Assembly: GCF_018383585.1 (NCBI RefSeq)
Contig: NZ_JAHAMK010000008.1
Coordinates: forward strand, 79,973 to 143,972
Direction of reading: 5' to 3'
Length of the DNA: 64,000 nucleotides
DNA from: Microvirga sp. 3-52
Lineage (GTDB): Bacteria; Pseudomonadota; Alphaproteobacteria; Rhizobiales; Beijerinckiaceae
The notes below the pieces were generated by a model. The model did not search any database. It saw only the letters and a program-made list of their open reading frames with translations, and was not told where the DNA came from. This document shows, in pieces, positions 33,905 to 43,176 of the stretch (within the stretch, counting starts at the first letter, position 1; each line of letters starts with the position of its first letter). Made by a program: the position numbers and the translations under genes.

Positions 33905-34858
33905 ATGCCCGACCTCTACCCTCCCATCGAACCTGACACTTCCGGCATGCTCGATGTCGGGGACGGGCATCGCGTCTATTGGGAGACCTGCGGCAATCCC
34001 GCCGGAAAACCTGCTCTGGTTCTCCATGGCGGCCCCGGTTCAGGTTGCACCGTGAATGCGCGGCGATATTTCGATCCGAGCGCCTACCGGATCGTGCTCT
34101 TCGATCAGCGTGGCAGCGGGCGGAGCACGCCGCATGCCAGTACTCCTGGCGTCGATCTTTCCACGAATACCACAGCGCATCTCATCGCCGACATCGAGCA
34201 GCTGCGGCGGCATCTCGGGATCGAACGATGGCTGGTGCTGGGCGGGTCATGGGGTTCGACCCTGGCGCTTGTCTATGCCCAACAATATCCCGAGCGGATC
34301 ACCGAAATGGTGCTGTTCAGCATCGCCACCACCACGGCCTCGGAAATCGAGTGGATCACTCGCGGCGTCGGCGCCTTCTTCCCTGAGGCATGGAGCCGGT
34401 TTCAGGCAGGTGTCCCGGACGGGGATCGGAACGGAAGTCTGGTCGAGGCCTATCACCGCCTCCTTGTGCATCCCGATCCGGTCGTCCACGAGAAGGCGGC
34501 GCGGGACTGGTGCGATTGGGAAACGGCCATCGTCGCAAGACATCCCGGACACAAGCCCCATCCCCGCTATGAGGATCCGGCATTCCGCTTGGGCTTCGCG
34601 CGGCTGGTGACCCATTACTGGCGCCACCGGGCCTGGCTTGAGGACGGGGCTCTGGTGCGGGATGCGCACCACCTTGCCGGCATTCCCGGCATCCTGATCC
34701 ACGGCCGGCTCGATCTCGGCGGCCCGCTCGTCACGCCCTGGACGCTTCAGCAGAACTGGCCCGGCAGCGAACTGATCGTCGTCGGCGGGGCCGGACACGA
34801 TGCGCGTGATCCTGGCATGACTGAGGGCATCGTCGCGGCGACCGATCGCTTCGCGTGA
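33905..34858 (+). CDS. pip: Prolyl aminopeptidase
   Basis: A 317-residue alpha/beta hydrolase of peptidase family S33. LYPPIEPDTSGMLDVGDGHR, LVLHGGPGSGC and VLFDQRGSGRSTPHA are the family start. GGSWGSTLALVYAQ carries the nucleophilic Ser. IHGRLDLGGPLVTPW and GGAGHDARD supply Asp and His of the triad. It cleaves N-terminal proline from peptides in the cytoplasm. GGGGG lies almost against the ATG, but the start fits the conserved family N-terminus. The stop is 1 base before the convergent OmpA-like gene. Confidence 0.94.
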   Translation: MPDLYPPIEPDTSGMLDVGDGHRVYWETCGNPAGKPALVLHGGPGSGCTVNARRYFDPSAYRIVLFDQRGSGRSTPHASTPGVDLSTNTTAHLIADIEQLRRHLGIERWLVLGGSWGSTLALVYAQQYPERITEMVLFSIATTTASEIEWITRGVGAFFPEAWSRFQAGVPDGDRNGSLVEAYHRLLVHPDPVVHEKAARDWCDWETAIVARHPGHKPHPRYEDPAFRLGFARLVTHYWRHRAWLEDGALVRDAHHLAGIPGILIHGRLDLGGPLVTPWTLQQNWPGSELIVVGGAGHDARDPGMTEGIVAATDRFA

Positions 34859-34859
34859 C

Positions 34860-35888
34860 CTAGCGTTCCGTCAATTTCAGCTCGATGCGGCGGTTGCGGG
34901 CAAAGGCTTCTTCCGTGGTCCCGTTGTCGAGGGGCTGGAACTCGCCGAAGCCGGCGGCGACGAGATGCTGGGGCTGGACGCCTCGGGCGACCATGGCCTG
35001 GACCACGGCGATGGCGCGGGCCGAGGACAGAGCCCAGTTCGACGGGAATTGCGGCGTGTTGATAGGGCGTTGGTCGGTGTGACCATCCACGCGAATCACC
35101 CACGGGATATCCGGTGGAACCTGCTTTTCGAGTTCGATGAGCGCACTGGCGATGCGGTCGATCTCGCCGGAGGCTTCCGGACGCAGGACGGCCTGGCCTG
35201 CCGGGAAGAGCACTTCGGACTGGAACACGAAGCGGTCGCCGACGATGCGCACGTCGGGGCGGTTGCCGAGGATCTGCCTCAGGCGCCCGAAGAAGTCGGA
35301 CCGGTAGCGGGCGAGTTCCTGCACCCGCTGGGCCAGCGCCACGTTGAGGCGGCTGCCGAGGTCGGCGATGCGGGCCTGGCTTTCCTTGTCCCGGTTCTCG
35401 GAGGCGGACAGCGCCTCCTCCAGGGCCGCGAGCTGGCGGCGCATGGCGGCGATCTGCTGGTTGAGGATCTCGACCTGGCTGAGAGCCCGCCCGGTGGCCT
35501 GACGCTCGGTTTCGAGCTGCGTGCCCAGCTCCTGCGCCTGGACCTGTGCCGCGCCGCCGCTGTCCAGGAGGCCCTGCAGGCGCGCGCGCTCGGCCTCGTT
35601 GGCCCGCAGCGTCGTCTGCAGTGATGCTACGGTATCCTCGATGGTGCGCCGGTTCGAGCGTTCCAGGGAGAGAAGGTCGGTCAGCTCGGAAATCTGTCGG
35701 TTCAGGCGGTCGAGCACGGTGTCGCGGCCAGAGAGTTCGCGCGACAGGAAGAACTGGCCGACCGTGAAGACCGAAATCAGGAAGATGATGGCCAGCAGGA
35801 GCGTCGACAGGGCGTCCACGAAGCCCGGCCAGTAGTTGATCTGGCCTCCGCGTCCCCGCCGCCGTCCGCCCGCGCTCGAGACCGGCAT
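34860..35888 (-). CDS. OmpA/MotB-like peptidoglycan-binding protein
   Basis: A 342-residue protein. A basic cytoplasmic start (GGRRRGRGGQINYWPGFVDA) is followed by one transmembrane helix (LSTLLLAIIFLISVFTVGQFF). A long coiled coil then covers about residues 55-190. The C-terminal OmpA domain contains IPWVIRVDGHTDQRPINTPQ and NWALSSARAIAVVQAMV, the peptidoglycan-binding motif. The build is that of MotB-like stators. It overlaps the MotA/ExbB gene by one base, so they form a translationally coupled pair. No flagellar genes are nearby; a role in envelope tethering or a [12 protein letters not shown] motor is inferred. Confidence 0.87.
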   Translation of the reverse strand: MPVSSAGGRRRGRGGQINYWPGFVDALSTLLLAIIFLISVFTVGQFFLSRELSGRDTVLDRLNRQISELTDLLSLERSNRRTIEDTVASLQTTLRANEAERARLQGLLDSGGAAQVQAQELGTQLETERQATGRALSQVEILNQQIAAMRRQLAALEEALSASENRDKESQARIADLGSRLNVALAQRVQELARYRSDFFGRLRQILGNRPDVRIVGDRFVFQSEVLFPAGQAVLRPEASGEIDRIASALIELEKQVPPDIPWVIRVDGHTDQRPINTPQFPSNWALSSARAIAVVQAMVARGVQPQHLVAAGFGEFQPLDNGTTEEAFARNRRIELKLTER

Positions 35889-36853
35889 CAGGGCAGCCTT
35901 TCACGGGAAATGCGGTCCAGGACCTGCTTCAGCTCCTTCTCGCGGGCCGCCTGGGCCTCGACCCAATCCCGGATCATCTGCTGCTCCGCCCTCATATGCT
36001 GGACGAGGCCCTGGACGCCCTCGGCCAGATTGGCCATGGCCTGGGTCGCCGCCCGGCCGCCGGCGCCGTCGTTGACGGCGGCGGTCAGCCGGTTGAGGGC
36101 CACCGTCAGGTCGTGCGAGGTGGCGCCGGCGCGCAGATTCGTGTCGGCGGGCGTGTCCATGGTCGAGGTGGCCAGCCAATCCTCCAGCTCCGTATAGAAG
36201 CGGCTCTGGGCCTGGCCGGCCTGAAGGTCGAGGAAGCCGAGGACGAGAGAGCCCGCCAGGCCGAAGAGGGAGGCCGAGAAGGACAGGCCCATGCCCTGCA
36301 GGGGGCCGGCGAGGGAGTTCTTCAGCTCGTCGAAGAGAACGGCTGAATCCTGGCCCGTCCTGAGCGAGGAGATGATGCGCCCGACCGAGCCAACGGTATC
36401 GATGAGGCCCCAGAACGTGCCGAGAAGGCCGAGGAAGACCAGCAGGCCGGCGAGATAGCGGACGATCTCCCGGCTCTCGTCGAGGCGCGCGCCGATGGAG
36501 TCGAGGACCGAGCGGGTCGCCGCAACGGAGAAGCCGGACTGGCCGGGCCGGTTGCCGAGGAGAGCCGCGAGTGGCGCCAGCAGGACCGGCGGGGAGGGAG
36601 CGACGAGCCCTTCTTCGGTCTGCCGCAGGGTGTTGACCCAGCGCACCTCGGGAAAAAGCCGCCAGACCTGCCGGATCGCGAGCGCGATGCCAATGAACAT
36701 CACGCCCAGAATCAGGGCATTGAGGCCGGGATTGGCCTGGAAGGCTTCCCAGATCTGCCGATAGAGGATGAAGGCGACAAACCCCGCCAGAACCAGGAAG
36801 ACCGCCATGCGGATCAGGTAGATCCGCGGTGGGGTAAGGGGTTGGTCCGCCAT
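35888..36853 (-). CDS. MotA/TolQ/ExbB proton-channel family protein
   Basis: A 321-residue membrane protein. Two helices near the start (IRMAVFLVLAGFVAFILY and ALILGVMFIGIALAIRQVW), then a cytoplasmic loop, then two helices at about residues 140-165 and 200-220 with VFLGLLGTFWGLIDTVGSVG and AGPLQGMGLSFSASLFGLAG, the MotA/TolQ/ExbB channel signature. AGGA lies 5 bases before the ATG at 36853. An upstream ATG at 36868 is possible. It probably forms a proton-driven stator with the coupled OmpA-like protein. Confidence 0.87.
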   Translation of the reverse strand: MADQPLTPPRIYLIRMAVFLVLAGFVAFILYRQIWEAFQANPGLNALILGVMFIGIALAIRQVWRLFPEVRWVNTLRQTEEGLVAPSPPVLLAPLAALLGNRPGQSGFSVAATRSVLDSIGARLDESREIVRYLAGLLVFLGLLGTFWGLIDTVGSVGRIISSLRTGQDSAVLFDELKNSLAGPLQGMGLSFSASLFGLAGSLVLGFLDLQAGQAQSRFYTELEDWLATSTMDTPADTNLRAGATSHDLTVALNRLTAAVNDGAGGRAATQAMANLAEGVQGLVQHMRAEQQMIRDWVEAQAAREKELKQVLDRISRERLP

Positions 36854-36971
36854 CGTTATCCTGTGCATTCGTGCTTCGGGACTGCATCAATGTGACCGCG
36901 CCCGTCCGAAGGATCAAGCGCGACCATAGCCGTCTTCAACCTGCACGAACAGAAATCTCACCGGCAGAAAG

Positions 36972-37766
36972 TTACCCCTTGGCTTTTTTCAGGAGCTTGA
37001 GCAGCTCGCGGTGCATGGTCTCGTTCCCGCAGGCGATCGAACCCTTGGCGAGCGGGTCGCTGCCGCCGTCCGCGTCGGAGACGAAGCCGCCCGCCTCGCG
37101 GATCATCAGGATGCCGGCGGCGATGTCCCAGGAATTGAGGCCTCGTTCCCAATAGGCGTCGAAACGCCCGCAGGCCACATAGGCGAGATCCAGGGAGGCC
37201 GCGCCCCAGCGGCGCATGCCGCCCACATTGCCCATCACGGAGGCGCATTCGCGCAGGAACAGGCCGTGGTCGCCCTTGCCGATATGCGGAAGGCCACAGG
37301 CCACGACGGCATCCGGCACCTCGGTGCGGGCCGCCACCCGGATGCGGCGGTTGTTGAGATAGGCGCCCTTGCCGCGCTCGGCGATGAAAAGCTCGTCCTT
37401 GGCCGGATCGTAGATCACGCCGGCAACGATCTGGCCATCACGTTCCAGGCCGACGGAAATCGCGAATTGCGGCAAGCCGTGCAGGAAGTTCGTGGTGCCG
37501 TCGAGCGGGTCGATATGCCAGCGATGGCTCGTATCCGTGCCCTCGACGACGCCTTCCTCCTCCAGGATGAAGCCGTAGCCGGGACGCGCCTTTTCGAGCG
37601 CCTCGCGCAGGATCTTCTCAGCCTTGCGGTCGGCAGCCGAGACGAAGTCGCCCGGCCCCTTTCGAGAGACCTGCAAGTTCTCGACCTCGCCGAAATCGCG
37701 CTTGAGCGAGCGCGAAGCCTTCATCACGGCATCGGTCATGACGGTCATGAGGGGCGAACGGATCAT
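36972..37766 (-). CDS. suhB: Inositol monophosphatase family protein
   Basis: A 264-residue metal-dependent phosphatase. FVSAADRKAEKILREALEKA, ILEEEG, WHIDPLDGTTNFLHGLPQFA (metal-binding DPLDGT) and WDIAAGILMIREAGGFVSD are the full set of IMPase motifs. It dephosphorylates myo-inositol 1-phosphate and, as SuhB, also takes part in rRNA antitermination in enterobacteria. AGGA lies 8 bases before the ATG at 37766; a TTG at 37790 is an alternative. Confidence 0.92.
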   Translation of the reverse strand: MIRSPLMTVMTDAVMKASRSLKRDFGEVENLQVSRKGPGDFVSAADRKAEKILREALEKARPGYGFILEEEGVVEGTDTSHRWHIDPLDGTTNFLHGLPQFAISVGLERDGQIVAGVIYDPAKDELFIAERGKGAYLNNRRIRVAARTEVPDAVVACGLPHIGKGDHGLFLRECASVMGNVGGMRRWGAASLDLAYVACGRFDAYWERGLNSWDIAAGILMIREAGGFVSDADGGSDPLAKGSIACGNETMHRELLKLLKKAKG

Positions 37767-37896
37767 GGGGCAGGTCCTGACAAAGAGCAATTTTCAAAGA
37801 GAAGTGTGGTCGATGGACCACGGGACGGTTTGCGTCAAGCGGTGGTCAACCGAGCAGCCGCGCGAATGATCCCGAAGGTCCCGGGTATTCATGCGC

Positions 37897-38796
37897 TCAG
37901 CGCATGCCGAGGCGTTCCGCCGCCAATTTTTCGGCGCGCTTGCGATCCTCGGCGCTCAGATCTTTGAGCGCGTCGTCGAGCCAGGGGTCGGCGAGGCCCT
38001 GCGCGGCGGCAAGAATATGCCAGGCCGCCGCATCGACCTTGTTGGCGGGCACCCCGCGTCCGGCGACGAGGAGGCGGGCGAGGCGGTTCTGGGCAATGGC
38101 GTTGCCCTTGGCGGCGGCCCGGCGGAAATAGCGCGCAGCCTGGGATTCGCTCGCCTGAACCCCGTCTCCGTTGAAGAGCAGGATCGCGTATTCCACCTCG
38201 CCGACCGAACTGCCGTTGCGGGCCGCACGCTCGAAAAGGCGCGCGGCCTCGGATGCATCCGGGGCGACGCCCCGGCCCTTGAGGTAGAGCACGCCGAGCG
38301 CATGCTGCGCGTCCGGGATCTCCGCCGCGGCCGCCTTCTTCAACAGCTCGACGGCCTTCTGCAGGTCCGCGTCGCTGCCGCTGGTCAGCAGGAGCAGGGC
38401 CAGGTTGTGGGAGGCCAGCGGGCTGCCCTTCGCGGCCGCCTGTTCGAGCCAGGTCCGGCCCTGTGCCGCGTTCTTGGCCATGCCGCGCCCGTCGAGAGCC
38501 ATGAGGCCCAGGGAGGCGAGCGCATTGGCGTCGCCGCGTCCCGCGGCCAGACGGTACCATTCCGAGGCCTTCTTGGGATCCATGGCGACGCCGAGGCCCT
38601 GATTGTAGAGTTCGCCCAGAAGGGTCATGGCGGCGGCATCGTTGGCGTTCTTTTCCAGGCGCAGGTTCGCCTCGCGGAAGGCCGTCTGGTAGAGGCCGCG
38701 CTGATAGGCGCCATAGGCGAGATCGGGCTCCGCCGCATGGCTCGACGTTGCGACGGCCGCCAGGAGAGCGCCGCCGATGATCCAGGACGACCGCAT
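37897..38796 (-). CDS. Sel1-repeat periplasmic protein
   Basis: A 299-residue exported protein. The signal peptide IIGGALLAAVATSSHAA ends near residue 22. Residues ~30-280 hold about six Sel1-like repeats of 36 residues, seen as AMTLLGELYNQGLGVAMDPK, ASLGLMALDGRGMAKNAAQG and ALGVLYLKGRGVAPDASEA. Sel1 repeats are alpha/alpha solenoids that bind protein partners. The start codon overlaps the stop of the ThiE-like gene upstream by one base (TGATG), so it is translationally coupled to it. The partner is unknown. Confidence 0.88.
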   Translation of the reverse strand: MRSSWIIGGALLAAVATSSHAAEPDLAYGAYQRGLYQTAFREANLRLEKNANDAAAMTLLGELYNQGLGVAMDPKKASEWYRLAAGRGDANALASLGLMALDGRGMAKNAAQGRTWLEQAAAKGSPLASHNLALLLLTSGSDADLQKAVELLKKAAAAEIPDAQHALGVLYLKGRGVAPDASEAARLFERAARNGSSVGEVEYAILLFNGDGVQASESQAARYFRRAAAKGNAIAQNRLARLLVAGRGVPANKVDAAAWHILAAAQGLADPWLDDALKDLSAEDRKRAEKLAAERLGMR

Positions 38797-39446
38797 CAGC
38801 GCGATGCCTCCTGTCGCTCAAGGATCTCCACTGCCGCCCTCACGGCGGCCGCGGGCCCGTCCGGATGAGACCAGACCGCATCGCCCAGGGCGACGAACTC
38901 AGCGTTCGTGGCCGCCAGGGTCCCGACCGCATCGAGGCTCGGAGCATAGGCGACGCAGGGCGTCTCGAAGATCTCGGCCCACCAGGAGGCCCGCTCCACC
39001 ACGCTTTCCAGGGAGGGGAGAGACCCGTCGGGACGGGGTTCGCCGAAGAGCAGGTAATCGACCCCGGCTTCCCCTAAGGTCATGGCATCGTCCTTGGTGC
39101 GGATCGCTCCGACGCCGATGGCGCGCTCGGATTTCAGCCGGTCGCGCAGGTCGCGCACGCGGACCGGATCCCCCGGAACATGGACGCCGTCGGCTCCGCC
39201 CCGGGGGGCGACATTCGCGAGATCCGCCTTGCCCTCGGCCGAGACGAGCACGGCTGCCCCATGCTCCTGCGCCATGGGAGCCAGAGCCTTCACCTGATTG
39301 GTGAGGCCGCGCTCGTCGGCAAAGGCGAGCCGCAGCAGGACGGCCGCGACGGCTCCGGTTCCGCAGGCCTCGGCGAGGCGCGGTGCGAAGGACGCATCCT
39401 CCAGGACGGGGGTGATGAGGTAAAGGCGGGCGGCGGTGTCGGCCAT
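38796..39446 (-). CDS. Thiamine phosphate synthase-like protein (divergent ThiE)
   Basis: A 216-residue TIM-barrel protein. ARLYLITPVLEDASFAPRLA is a standard ThiE opening, and GADGVHVPGDPVRVRDLRDR is the ADGVH strand. The later conserved region is degraded: IGVGAIRTKDDAMTLGEAGV followed by DYLLFGEPRPDGS replaces the GPVFPTxTK motif, so the pyrophosphate-binding Thr-Lys is absent. It may be a non-catalytic or altered-substrate paralogue. The frame is open to 39578, but ATG at 39446 fits the family. It precedes and overlaps the Sel1 gene. Confidence 0.75.
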   Translation of the reverse strand: MADTAARLYLITPVLEDASFAPRLAEACGTGAVAAVLLRLAFADERGLTNQVKALAPMAQEHGAAVLVSAEGKADLANVAPRGGADGVHVPGDPVRVRDLRDRLKSERAIGVGAIRTKDDAMTLGEAGVDYLLFGEPRPDGSLPSLESVVERASWWAEIFETPCVAYAPSLDAVGTLAATNAEFVALGDAVWSHPDGPAAAVRAAVEILERQEASR

Positions 39447-39573
39447 GGGTCTCGAGGTCACGAAAAAGGAAAGACAGCGTTTCCATAACGAAAACAGGGC
39501 CATCTTGCGAGGCCCCGCTTGTCGATCATGATTGAGGCGAAAGCCCGATCGATGAATAGCGCGCCCCGCTTCC

Positions 39574-39680
39574 GTCATGGCCGTCCCCGGACGTGAGCCG
39601 GGGATCGGTCCCGGCCGTCCCGATCAGGGGAGGCACGGCACCTCTCGAAACGAGATCACCGGCACGAGGCCGGTGATGAC
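39574..39680 (-). repeat. Two-hairpin dispersed repeat (family A), copy 4, reversed
   Basis: The element is inverted relative to copies 1-3: GTCATGGCCGTCCCCGG at the left and ATCACCGGC..GCCGGTGATGAC at the right. It separates the fba end from the thiE-like start and makes up most of the 265-base gap. Confidence 0.82.
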
Positions 39681-39711
39681 GTGGCGGGTTCATCGGGGGC
39701 CGGAACCCTCT

Positions 39712-40800
39712 TTACTCGGCCGCCTGACGGCTCGCGCCGAAGGTCGGGTCGAGTTCGCCGGAGGCGTAGCGCTTGGCCATCTCGGCGAGGGTGAACACGC
39801 GCTTGATCTTGGAGGCCTGGCCGGCGGTGTTGAACTCCTGCAGGCGCTGCTTGCAGAGCTTCGTCATCGCTTCCATGGCGGGCTTGAGATACTTGCGCGG
39901 GTCGAACTCGCCCGGGTTCTCGGTCAGCACCTTGCGGATCTGGCCGGTCATCGCCATGCGGTTGTCGGTGTCGATGTTGATCTTGCGCACGCCGTGCTTG
40001 ATGCCGCGCTGGATCTCTTCCACCGGAACGCCCCAGGTCGGCTTCATCTGGCCGCCGTACTGGTTGATGATGTCCTGCAGATCCTGCGGCACCGAGGAGG
40101 AGCCGTGCATCACCAGGTGGGTGTTCGGGAGCTTCTTGTGGATCTCCTCGATCACGTGCATGGCCAGGATCGCGCCGTCGGGCTTGCGGGTGAACTTGTA
40201 GGCCCCGTGCGAGGTGCCCATGGCGATGGCAAGGGCGTCGACCTTGGTCTCGGCCACGAACTTCACGGCTTCGTCGGGGTTCGTCAGCAGCTGATCGTGC
40301 GAGAGCTTGCCCTCGGCGCCGTGGCCGTCCTCGGCCTCGCCTTCACCGCTCTCCAGCGAGCCGAGCACGCCGAGCTCACCTTCCACCGAGATGCCGCCGA
40401 GATGGGCCATCTCGACCACCTTCCTGGTGACGCCGACATTGTAGTCCCAATCGCCCGGGGTCTTGCCGTCGGCCTTCAGCGAGCCGTCCATCATGACCGA
40501 GGTGAAGCCGGCCTGGATCGCCGTCATGCAGGTGGCGGGCTCGTTGCCGTGATCGAGATGCACGCAGACCGGAATATGCGGATAGATCTCGGTGACCGCG
40601 TCCATCATGTGCTTGAGCATGACGTCGTTGGCGTAGGAGCGCGCACCGCGGCTCGCCTGGATGATCACCGGTGCATCGACGTCGCTGGCGGCGGCCATGA
40701 TGGCGAGCGCCTGCTCCATGTTGTTGATGTTGAAGGCAGGCACGCCATAGCCTTGCTCGGCTGCGTGATCCAGAAGCTGCCTCATGGTGATGCGTGCCAT
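39712..40800 (-). CDS. fba: Class II fructose-bisphosphate aldolase
   Basis: A 362-residue zinc aldolase of the class II Calvin-type subfamily. [20 protein letters not shown] opens it. [20 protein letters not shown] holds the catalytic Asp and a zinc His, SVMMDGSLK and [20 protein letters not shown] follow, and [14 protein letters not shown] and [14 protein letters not shown] hold the remaining ligands. It interconverts fructose 1,6-bisphosphate with the two triose phosphates. It lies 119 bases downstream of pgk on the same strand. Confidence 0.96.
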   Translation of the reverse strand: MARITMRQLLDHAAEQGYGVPAFNINNMEQALAIMAAASDVDAPVIIQASRGARSYANDVMLKHMMDAVTEIYPHIPVCVHLDHGNEPATCMTAIQAGFTSVMMDGSLKADGKTPGDWDYNVGVTRKVVEMAHLGGISVEGELGVLGSLESGEGEAEDGHGAEGKLSHDQLLTNPDEAVKFVAETKVDALAIAMGTSHGAYKFTRKPDGAILAMHVIEEIHKKLPNTHLVMHGSSSVPQDLQDIINQYGGQMKPTWGVPVEEIQRGIKHGVRKINIDTDNRMAMTGQIRKVLTENPGEFDPRKYLKPAMEAMTKLCKQRLQEFNTAGQASKIKRVFTLAEMAKRYASGELDPTFGASRQAAE

Positions 40801-40919
40801 TTCGTCCTCCTTATTGGGCGCCGTTCTTCTAAGCGCGCCGAAACTGAACCTTAGCTTAAGCGAACCCGGGAGTGCGTTTCCGTACGAGGAAGGTTAACCC
40901 CTCGCCGGAGAACGGTCCT

Positions 40920-42110
40920 TCAAGCTCTCAGCGCTTCCACGCCGGGCAGCGACTTGCCTTCGAGCCATTCGAGGAAGGCGCCGCCTGCAGTCGATACATA
41001 GGTAAAGTCGTCCGCAACGCCAGCGTGGTTGAGGGCCGCCACCGTATCGCCGCCGCCGGCGACGGAGACGAGCTTGCCTTCCCTGGTGCGCCGGGCCGCA
41101 TGGCGGGCTGCCGCCACAGTGCCCTGATCGAAGGGCACGATCTCGAAGGCGCCGAGCGGACCGTTCCACACCAGGGTCGCCGCGTCGTTGATCGCAGCCG
41201 AGATGCGCTCGACCGATTGCGAGCCCACGTCCAGGATCATCTGATCCTCGGGGATCGCATCGATGCCGTAGGTGTGGTTGTGGGCGCCCGCCTTGAAGTC
41301 GTAGGCGCAGACGCCGTCGACGGGCAGGATGATGGCGCAGTTGGATTCCCGCGCCTTTTCGATGATGCGCATGGCGGTCGCCGCCAGATCCTTCTCGGCC
41401 AGCGACTTGCCGATGCCGAGCCCCGTGGCGTGGACGAAGGTGTTGGCCATGCCGCCGCCGATCACGAGGGCGTCGACCCTGGTCACGAGGTTTTCGAGCA
41501 GGTCGATCTTGGTCGAAACCTTCGCGCCGCCCACGATCGCGACGACCGGGCGCTTGGGTGCCTCCAGGCCCTTGGTCAACGCATCGAGCTCCGCCTGCAT
41601 GGTGCGGCCGGCGAAAGCCGGCAGCGCGCGGGCGAGGCCCTCCGTCGAGGCGTGAGCGCGGTGCGCCGCCGAGAACGCGTCGTTGATGTAAAGGTCGCCG
41701 AGCTTCGCCAGCTCCTGAACGAAGGCCGGATCGTTCTTCTCCTCGCCCGGGTGGAAGCGGGTGTTTTCGAGGAGAAGCACATCACCGTCCTTGAGAGAGC
41801 TGACGGCTTGAGCGGCGGCTTCGCCGATGCAGTCATCGGCGAAGGCCACGGGCTTGCCGAGATGCTTCGAAACAGCTTCCGCGACAGGCTTCAGGGATTC
41901 CTTGGGATCGCGTCCCTTCGGGCGTCCGAAATGGGCGAGAAGGATCACCTTGCCGCCCTTGTCGGCGATTTCCTGGATGGTGGGAAGGACGCGCTCGATG
42001 CGCGTCGCGTCCGTCACCCGGCCGTTCTCCATCGGGACGTTGAGGTCCACCCGGACGAGAACGCGTTTCCCCTTGACCTCTGCCTGGTCGAGCGTGCGGA
42101 AGGCGGTCAT
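40920..42110 (-). CDS. pgk: Phosphoglycerate kinase
   Basis: A 396-residue glycolytic enzyme. [20 protein letters not shown] holds the substrate-binding start, followed by [29 protein letters not shown] and the C-terminal nucleotide domain [20 protein letters not shown] and [10 protein letters not shown], ending [16 protein letters not shown]. It transfers phosphate from 1,3-bisphosphoglycerate to ADP. It lies 13 bases after gap and is cotranscribed with it. Confidence 0.98.
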   Translation of the reverse strand: MTAFRTLDQAEVKGKRVLVRVDLNVPMENGRVTDATRIERVLPTIQEIADKGGKVILLAHFGRPKGRDPKESLKPVAEAVSKHLGKPVAFADDCIGEAAAQAVSSLKDGDVLLLENTRFHPGEEKNDPAFVQELAKLGDLYINDAFSAAHRAHASTEGLARALPAFAGRTMQAELDALTKGLEAPKRPVVAIVGGAKVSTKIDLLENLVTRVDALVIGGGMANTFVHATGLGIGKSLAEKDLAATAMRIIEKARESNCAIILPVDGVCAYDFKAGAHNHTYGIDAIPEDQMILDVGSQSVERISAAINDAATLVWNGPLGAFEIVPFDQGTVAAARHAARRTREGKLVSVAGGGDTVAALNHAGVADDFTYVSTAGGAFLEWLEGKSLPGVEALRA

Positions 42111-42123
42111 GAAGCGGCCTCCC

Positions 42124-43131
42124 TTAGATGAGCTTTGCCATGGCGATGGCGGTGTCCGCCATGCGGTTCGAGAAGCCCCACTCGTTGTCGTACCAGGACA
42201 GCACGCGCACGAAGTTGCCCTCCATCACCTTGGTCTGGTCCAGGTGGAACACGGAGGAATGCGGATCGTGGTTGAAGTCCGACGAGACGTTCGGCTGGTC
42301 CGTGTAGCCGAGGATGCCTTTCAGCGGTCCGTCGGCGGCAGCCTTGATCGCCGCGTTGATCTCTTCCTTCGTGGTGTTCTTCTTGGCCACGAACTTGAAG
42401 TCGACCACGGAGACGTTCGGGGTCGGCACGCGGATCGACGAGCCGTCGAGCTTGCCGTTGAGGTCGGGCAGGACGAGGCCCACCGCCTTGGCGGCGCCGG
42501 TCGAGGTCGGGATCATGTTCAGGGCCGCCGCGCGGGCGCGGTAGAGGTCCTTGTGCATCTGATCGAGGGTGGGCTGATCGTTGGTGTACGAGTGGATCGT
42601 CGTCATGAAGCCCTTCTCGATGCCGACCGCGTCGTGAAGCACCTTCGCCACGGGGGCGAGGCAGTTCGTGGTGCAGGAGGCATTCGAGATGACGACGTGA
42701 TCCTTCGTCAGCTTGTCGTGGTTGACGCCGTAGACGACCGTGAGGTCGGCGCCGTCCGCAGGAGCCGAGACGATGACCCGCTTGGCGCCGGCGGTCAGAT
42801 GCGCCGAGGCCTTCTCCTTCGAGGTGAAGATGCCGGTGCATTCCATCGCGATATCGACGCCGAGTTCCCGATGCGGCAGGGTCGCCGGATCCTTGATCGC
42901 CGTGACCCTGATCTTCTGGCCATTGATGACGAGGAACTCGCCGTCGACCTGCACATCGGCCGGGAAGCGGCCATGGACGGAGTCGAAGCGGAGCAGATGG
43001 GCGTTCGTCTCGACCGGACCGAGATCGTTGATGGCAACCACCTCGATATCCTTGCGGCCGCTCTCTACGATGCCGCGGAGGATGTTGCGTCCGATGCGAC
43101 CGAACCCGTTGATCGCGACCTTCACCGTCAT
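42124..43131 (-). CDS. gap: Glyceraldehyde-3-phosphate dehydrogenase
   Basis: A 335-residue phosphorylating [25 protein letters not shown] is the NAD loop; [20 protein letters not shown] holds the catalytic Cys; [20 protein letters not shown] and the final [16 protein letters not shown] are conserved. Residue 34 region AINDLG suggests NAD specificity. It lies 45 bases downstream of tkt and 13 upstream of pgk. Confidence 0.98.
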   Translation of the reverse strand: MTVKVAINGFGRIGRNILRGIVESGRKDIEVVAINDLGPVETNAHLLRFDSVHGRFPADVQVDGEFLVINGQKIRVTAIKDPATLPHRELGVDIAMECTGIFTSKEKASAHLTAGAKRVIVSAPADGADLTVVYGVNHDKLTKDHVVISNASCTTNCLAPVAKVLHDAVGIEKGFMTTIHSYTNDQPTLDQMHKDLYRARAAALNMIPTSTGAAKAVGLVLPDLNGKLDGSSIRVPTPNVSVVDFKFVAKKNTTKEEINAAIKAAADGPLKGILGYTDQPNVSSDFNHDPHSSVFHLDQTKVMEGNFVRVLSWYDNEWGFSNRMADTAIAMAKLI

Positions 43132-43176
43132 AGTCTTAGCTCCCTTGTGTAGCGAGGCCTAAGGTCTTCTCGAGCC

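Noticed and set aside
39447..39573. Possible TPP riboswitch before the ThiE-like gene
   Set aside because: No CTGAGA/thi-box type core sequences are present; the stretch shows only a short GGGCC/GGCCC pairing.
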